Made by a program: the position numbers and the translations under genes. The notes beneath the pieces are model-generated. The model saw nothing but the letters and a program-made list of their open reading frames with translations. It made no database searches and was not told the DNA's origin. A stretch of 32,772 nucleotides of DNA from Streptococcus pseudopneumoniae (lineage in GTDB: Bacteria; Bacillota; Bacilli; Lactobacillales; Streptococcaceae): contig NZ_JUQX01000070.1 of the NCBI RefSeq assembly GCF_001074565.1, forward strand, positions 1-32,772. Reading direction: 5' to 3'. Positions 30,947 through 32,772 of this stretch are shown here, in pieces (position 1 is the stretch's first letter; every line of letters starts with the position of its first letter).

Positions 30947-31043
30947 AGAACTGATTTCAAATGATTTGTAATGAAATTCAATATTTCAAAAACCGCATGA
31001 AATCAAGGTTTTCAGCATGTACTGAAATGTAATGAAACCTTAT

Positions 31044-31054
31044 TTAACTTCTGT
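31044..31054 (+). repeat. Attachment-site core 3 (junction of elements B and C)
   Basis: TTAACTTCTGT differs at one position from cores 1 and 2. It shares the upstream CTTATT with core 1, so the match there is longer (CTTATTTAAC(C/T)TCTGT). The minus strand reads ACA GAA GTT AAA TAA, T-E-V-K-stop. Confidence 0.72.
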
Positions 31055-31130
31055 AATATATATCTATTGCTTTAACAAAAACGCTATATTTTATTAAGTT
31101 TTGATAAGTTTTAAGTTACTAAAAATAGGG

Positions 31131-31607
31131 TTATTCTGTTTCTGTTGTTTCCGAATTGTTGCCAAATGGTGGATTTCCTTCTAAGATTTCTGTAAAGTAT
31201 ACAGCTTTTAAAAAGAGCTTTGTTTGTTCGGGTAAATCTTTTGTGAATATATTGAAGTATTCGTCTGGTTCTATCCCCTCTTTTTCTGCGAGGTATGGTA
31301 TGGCTCTAACTAGGTCTCTTATTTGATTAAGTCCTATTTCAGATAAATGGAAGTTTGGTAAATTGGCTAACTTTTCAAATTTATCACTACCACGTCCAAA
31401 GCTAATGTTGCTTTCTCCTAAAAGGTAGCTTGTCGTTGTGTTAAGTTCAAGGGCTATTTTTAGTAGAGTTTCAAAGTTTGGCTCTCTTTTACCATTTTCC
31501 CAGTTAGCGTAAGAACCTTGCGACACTCCCAAAATGTCAGCCAGCTTTTTTTGAGTGAGGTTGTTTTTTTTTCTTTGTTCTTTTAATCGTTCGGTAAAAA
31601 TTGTCAT
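31131..31607 (-). CDS. XRE-family repressor of element C
   Basis: A 158-residue protein with AAAGGAG before the ATG. The N-terminus is a textbook phage cI-like HTH (residues 7-62: LKEQRKKNNLTQKKLADILG then VSQGSYANWENGKREP), followed by a helical domain (about 75-140). It lacks the Ser/Lys self-cleavage motif of LexA-like repressors, so release probably depends on another signal or partner. It is divergent from the mobilization genes across a region with two ATGTC/GACAT sites. It is half as long as the element A repressor, so the switch modules differ although the downstream genes are related. Confidence 0.88.
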   Translation of the reverse strand: MTIFTERLKEQRKKNNLTQKKLADILGVSQGSYANWENGKREPNFETLLKIALELNTTTSYLLGESNISFGRGSDKFEKLANLPNFHLSEIGLNQIRDLVRAIPYLAEKEGIEPDEYFNIFTKDLPEQTKLFLKAVYFTEILEGNPPFGNNSETTETE

Positions 31608-31619
31608 ATCCGCTCCTTT

Positions 31620-31690
31620 ATGTCAAAGTGACATTTTTTAGTTGACAAAAAATTTAAAATGAAATATAATGATTATGTCAAAACGACATA
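31620..31690. promoter_or_regulatory. Element C switch region: promoter with paired ATGTC/GACAT operators
   Basis: The rightward promoter is near-perfect: TTGACA (31642-31647), 17-bp gap, TATAAT (31665-31670). Two inverted repeats ATGTC-N5/6-GACAT lie at 31620-31634 and 31675-31690, on either side of the promoter. The first is next to the repressor's ribosome binding site. Binding by the XRE protein would shut the rightward operon and could regulate the repressor itself. Confidence 0.75.
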
Positions 31691-31733
31691 AAAGCAAATT
31701 ACACCAGACTATATTGTTCTTTTGTAAGAATTG

Positions 31734-31788
31734 GAGGTAACTGCCTATGATTGTATAAAAATGGTCTTTGAAGAAAAACCTCAAAGAC
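31734..31788 (+). promoter_or_regulatory. Leader with three-codon ORF and hairpin in element C
   Basis: GGAGG (31734-31738) stands 8 bases before ATG ATT GTA TAA (31747-31758), a well-placed start for a three-residue peptide. A perfect 8-bp hairpin follows, GTCTTTGA (31764-31771) with TCAAAGAC (31781-31788). A strong ribosome binding site on so short an ORF before a hairpin suggests translation-dependent control. Alternatively the ORF is the remains of a lost gene. Confidence 0.4.
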
Positions 31789-31842
31789 ATATTTAATAAA
31801 AACATCTTAATTATAACATATATACAGAAAAGAGGAAAGGAG

Positions 31843-32310
31843 ATGCCGAATAAGAATTATTACGAGTATAAAGACATCATGGAAGCCACAGGGAAGTCCT
31901 ATAGTGCTGTTAAAAAATGGCGGATAAGTATTGAACGCTTATCAGGTTATGAGTTTAAGAAGGTCAAGATACATGTTACTCGTAAGCATGTAAAAGAACA
32001 TTATCAATTTACTGAAGAAGAATTTGAAAAATTTATCAAACTTTCTAAGCGAATTGATGAAATAAAAAACTTGACTAAATCTGTAACGGATATATGGGGC
32101 GACTTGAAGAGTGCTGAAGAAAGGGCACTTAAGCAAGATGTAGCTGATTTAAAAAAGTTCGAAGAGAAACAGAAAGAAAGTAATAAAAGTACAAACTTTC
32201 AGATTATTTCTCTTAAAAACGATATTAGAAGGCTACAAAAACTAGAAGAACGACTTGAAGCCTTGGAAGAAAAGCAAGGTAAAGGGTTCTTCTCAAAATT
32301 AAAAAAATAG
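31843..32310 (+). CDS. HTH plus coiled-coil protein of the mobilization operon (C copy)
   Basis: ATG 31843 with GAGG seven bases upstream; a longer in-frame TTG start at 31768 would lie in the leader hairpin. The 155-residue protein opens with an HTH (YYEYKDIMEATGKSYSAVKK, WRISIERLSG), continues YQFTEEEFEKFIKL, then a long coiled coil (about residues 85-145) and ends KGFFSKLKK. Domain order, size and end match the element A protein at 15843. It is probably a DNA-binding accessory for replication or the relaxosome. The OB-like gene follows after 18 bp. Confidence 0.78.
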   Translation: MPNKNYYEYKDIMEATGKSYSAVKKWRISIERLSGYEFKKVKIHVTRKHVKEHYQFTEEEFEKFIKLSKRIDEIKNLTKSVTDIWGDLKSAEERALKQDVADLKKFEEKQKESNKSTNFQIISLKNDIRRLQKLEERLEALEEKQGKGFFSKLKK

Positions 32311-32328
32311 AAAAGGAAATATAAAAAA

Positions 32329-32742
32329 ATGGCAAATAAAAAAATTAAATTAACTTCAGAATTATCACTTAAAGAGGTAGCACTTGATAGCTCGCAATTT
32401 GATATTCCAAAGAAAATCCAAGTAGATTTTTCCAAAGCTAGGGTAAGTAAGAAATACAAAAATAAAAAACCGACTGACATTATTAGTCATTACACTTTAG
32501 AGGGAATTGATGAGCGAATTGCTAAGGCTGTAAATGATGGCTTAATTGACCAAGATGACGTTAAGCCTATCATCATTGAAGTTTATGGTAGTTTTGAGGA
32601 GATTGAAGAACACATTGAGTTTGGAAAAATTCTATCTGTTGAGCTCCTTGATGTGGCGGTTAAAGCTTTATGGGTTGATGGTAGAAATGCAGCATATAAA
32701 GCCGTCAAACTGGTAGCCTCTGGGCTAAAACTTGTTATGTAG
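32329..32742 (+). CDS. OB-fold/HelP-like replication accessory protein (C copy)
   Basis: A 137-residue protein homologous to the element A protein at 16573: shared LDSSQFDIPKK near residue 20, an acidic middle region, and the end AYKAVKLVASGLKLV against GGLKLVATDIKFI. The middle (IIIEVYGSFEEIEEHIEFGK) is diverged. In element A the next gene is the MobT relaxase, so a relaxase gene is expected just beyond the window. A role in handling single-stranded element DNA is inferred, as for the A copy. Confidence 0.72.
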   Translation: MANKKIKLTSELSLKEVALDSSQFDIPKKIQVDFSKARVSKKYKNKKPTDIISHYTLEGIDERIAKAVNDGLIDQDDVKPIIIEVYGSFEEIEEHIEFGKILSVELLDVAVKALWVDGRNAAYKAVKLVASGLKLVM

Positions 32743-32772
32743 GTCTAAAATTTCTGTATATGATGGGAGCTG

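Larger units (their letters stand above)
19949..31054. mobile_element. IME B: MobT plus FtsK-like coupling protein, with surface-exclusion cargo
   Basis: The element is bounded by cores at 19949 and 31044 and carries its own identical 21-bp direct repeat near each end (20045-20065 and 30926-30946), different from that of element A. A leftward operon encodes an OB-like protein, two small proteins, an FtsK-like coupling protein, a MobT/Rep_trans relaxase, excisionase and an intact integrase, with a GC-rich inverted repeat between coupling-protein and relaxase genes. The rightward half is cargo. No secretion-channel genes are present, so it is mobilizable rather than conjugative. Confidence 0.8.
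31044..32772. mobile_element. Element C: start of a third IME (right end outside window)
   Basis: To the right of core 3 a new set begins: a leftward XRE repressor, a divergent promoter with paired operators, then an HTH coiled-coil gene and an OB-like gene homologous to those of element A in the same order. By analogy a relaxase, excisionase and integrase should follow beyond 32772. The integrase and right attachment site are not seen, so this is a call by homology and position. Confidence 0.65.

Overview
The window looks like chromosome of a mitis-group Streptococcus (S. mitis / S. oralis / S. pneumoniae type). It has low G+C, a streptococcal 203-residue ribosomal protein S4, an XpaC-TelA pair, an LPXTG-type surface protein and several streptococcal integrative elements. 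Core chromosome is only about 7.98-12.0 kb. Nearly everything else is mobile DNA. No tRNA, rRNA or CRISPR array was seen.

(1) 1-7980: one end of a large conjugative element, cut by the left window edge. It holds the C-terminal part of a primase-type replication protein, small plasmid-like genes (SANT/HTH protein, an HTH coiled-coil protein, two probable ribbon-helix-helix proteins), a lipoprotein, a 681-residue VirB6/TrbL-like conjugation membrane protein and, last, a DDE transposase of the ISLre2/TnGBS type. The transposase stops 13 bp before the -35 box of a strong promoter. That is the arrangement expected of TnGBS-like elements, which insert just upstream of sigma-A promoters. (2) 7981-12006: that promoter and a probable small structured RNA, rpsD with its S4 leader, xpaC-telA, a convergent HXXEE membrane protein, and a leftward terminator that probably belongs to the gene used as integration target.

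(3) 12007-32772: a tandem array of integrative and mobilizable elements (IMEs). Three copies of the 11-bp core TTAAC(C/T)TCTGT (12007, 19949, 31044) bound element A (about 8.0 kb), element B (about 11.1 kb) and the start of element C. On the minus strand each core encodes TEVK-stop, so the target is the 3' end of a protein gene; rpmG (ribosomal protein L33) is my best guess. A and B each carry their own pair of internal direct repeats near their two ends, like integrase arm sites. Their two integrase genes point at each other across the shared core.

Element A has a repressor-Fic operon, a membrane protein behind a 41-bp repeat array, and a rightward operon: small leader genes, an HTH coiled-coil protein, a HelP/OB-like protein, a MobT/Rep_trans relaxase, an excisionase-like protein, and an integrase broken by a one-base frameshift. 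Element B has a leftward operon (OB-like protein, two small proteins, FtsK-like coupling protein, candidate oriT, MobT/Rep_trans relaxase, excisionase, integrase). Its cargo is an unknown 303-residue protein, an XRE regulator, and a 910-residue cell-wall-anchored SEC10/PgrA surface-exclusion protein followed by small genes. Element C repeats A's layout: divergent XRE repressor, HTH coiled-coil protein, OB-like protein.

The strongest leads are the triple IME accretion with opposed integrases, the GC-rich inverted repeats upstream of both relaxases as oriT candidates, a surface-exclusion gene carried by an element with no type IV secretion genes of its own, the Fic-associated repeat array, and the TnGBS-like end sitting on a small-RNA promoter.
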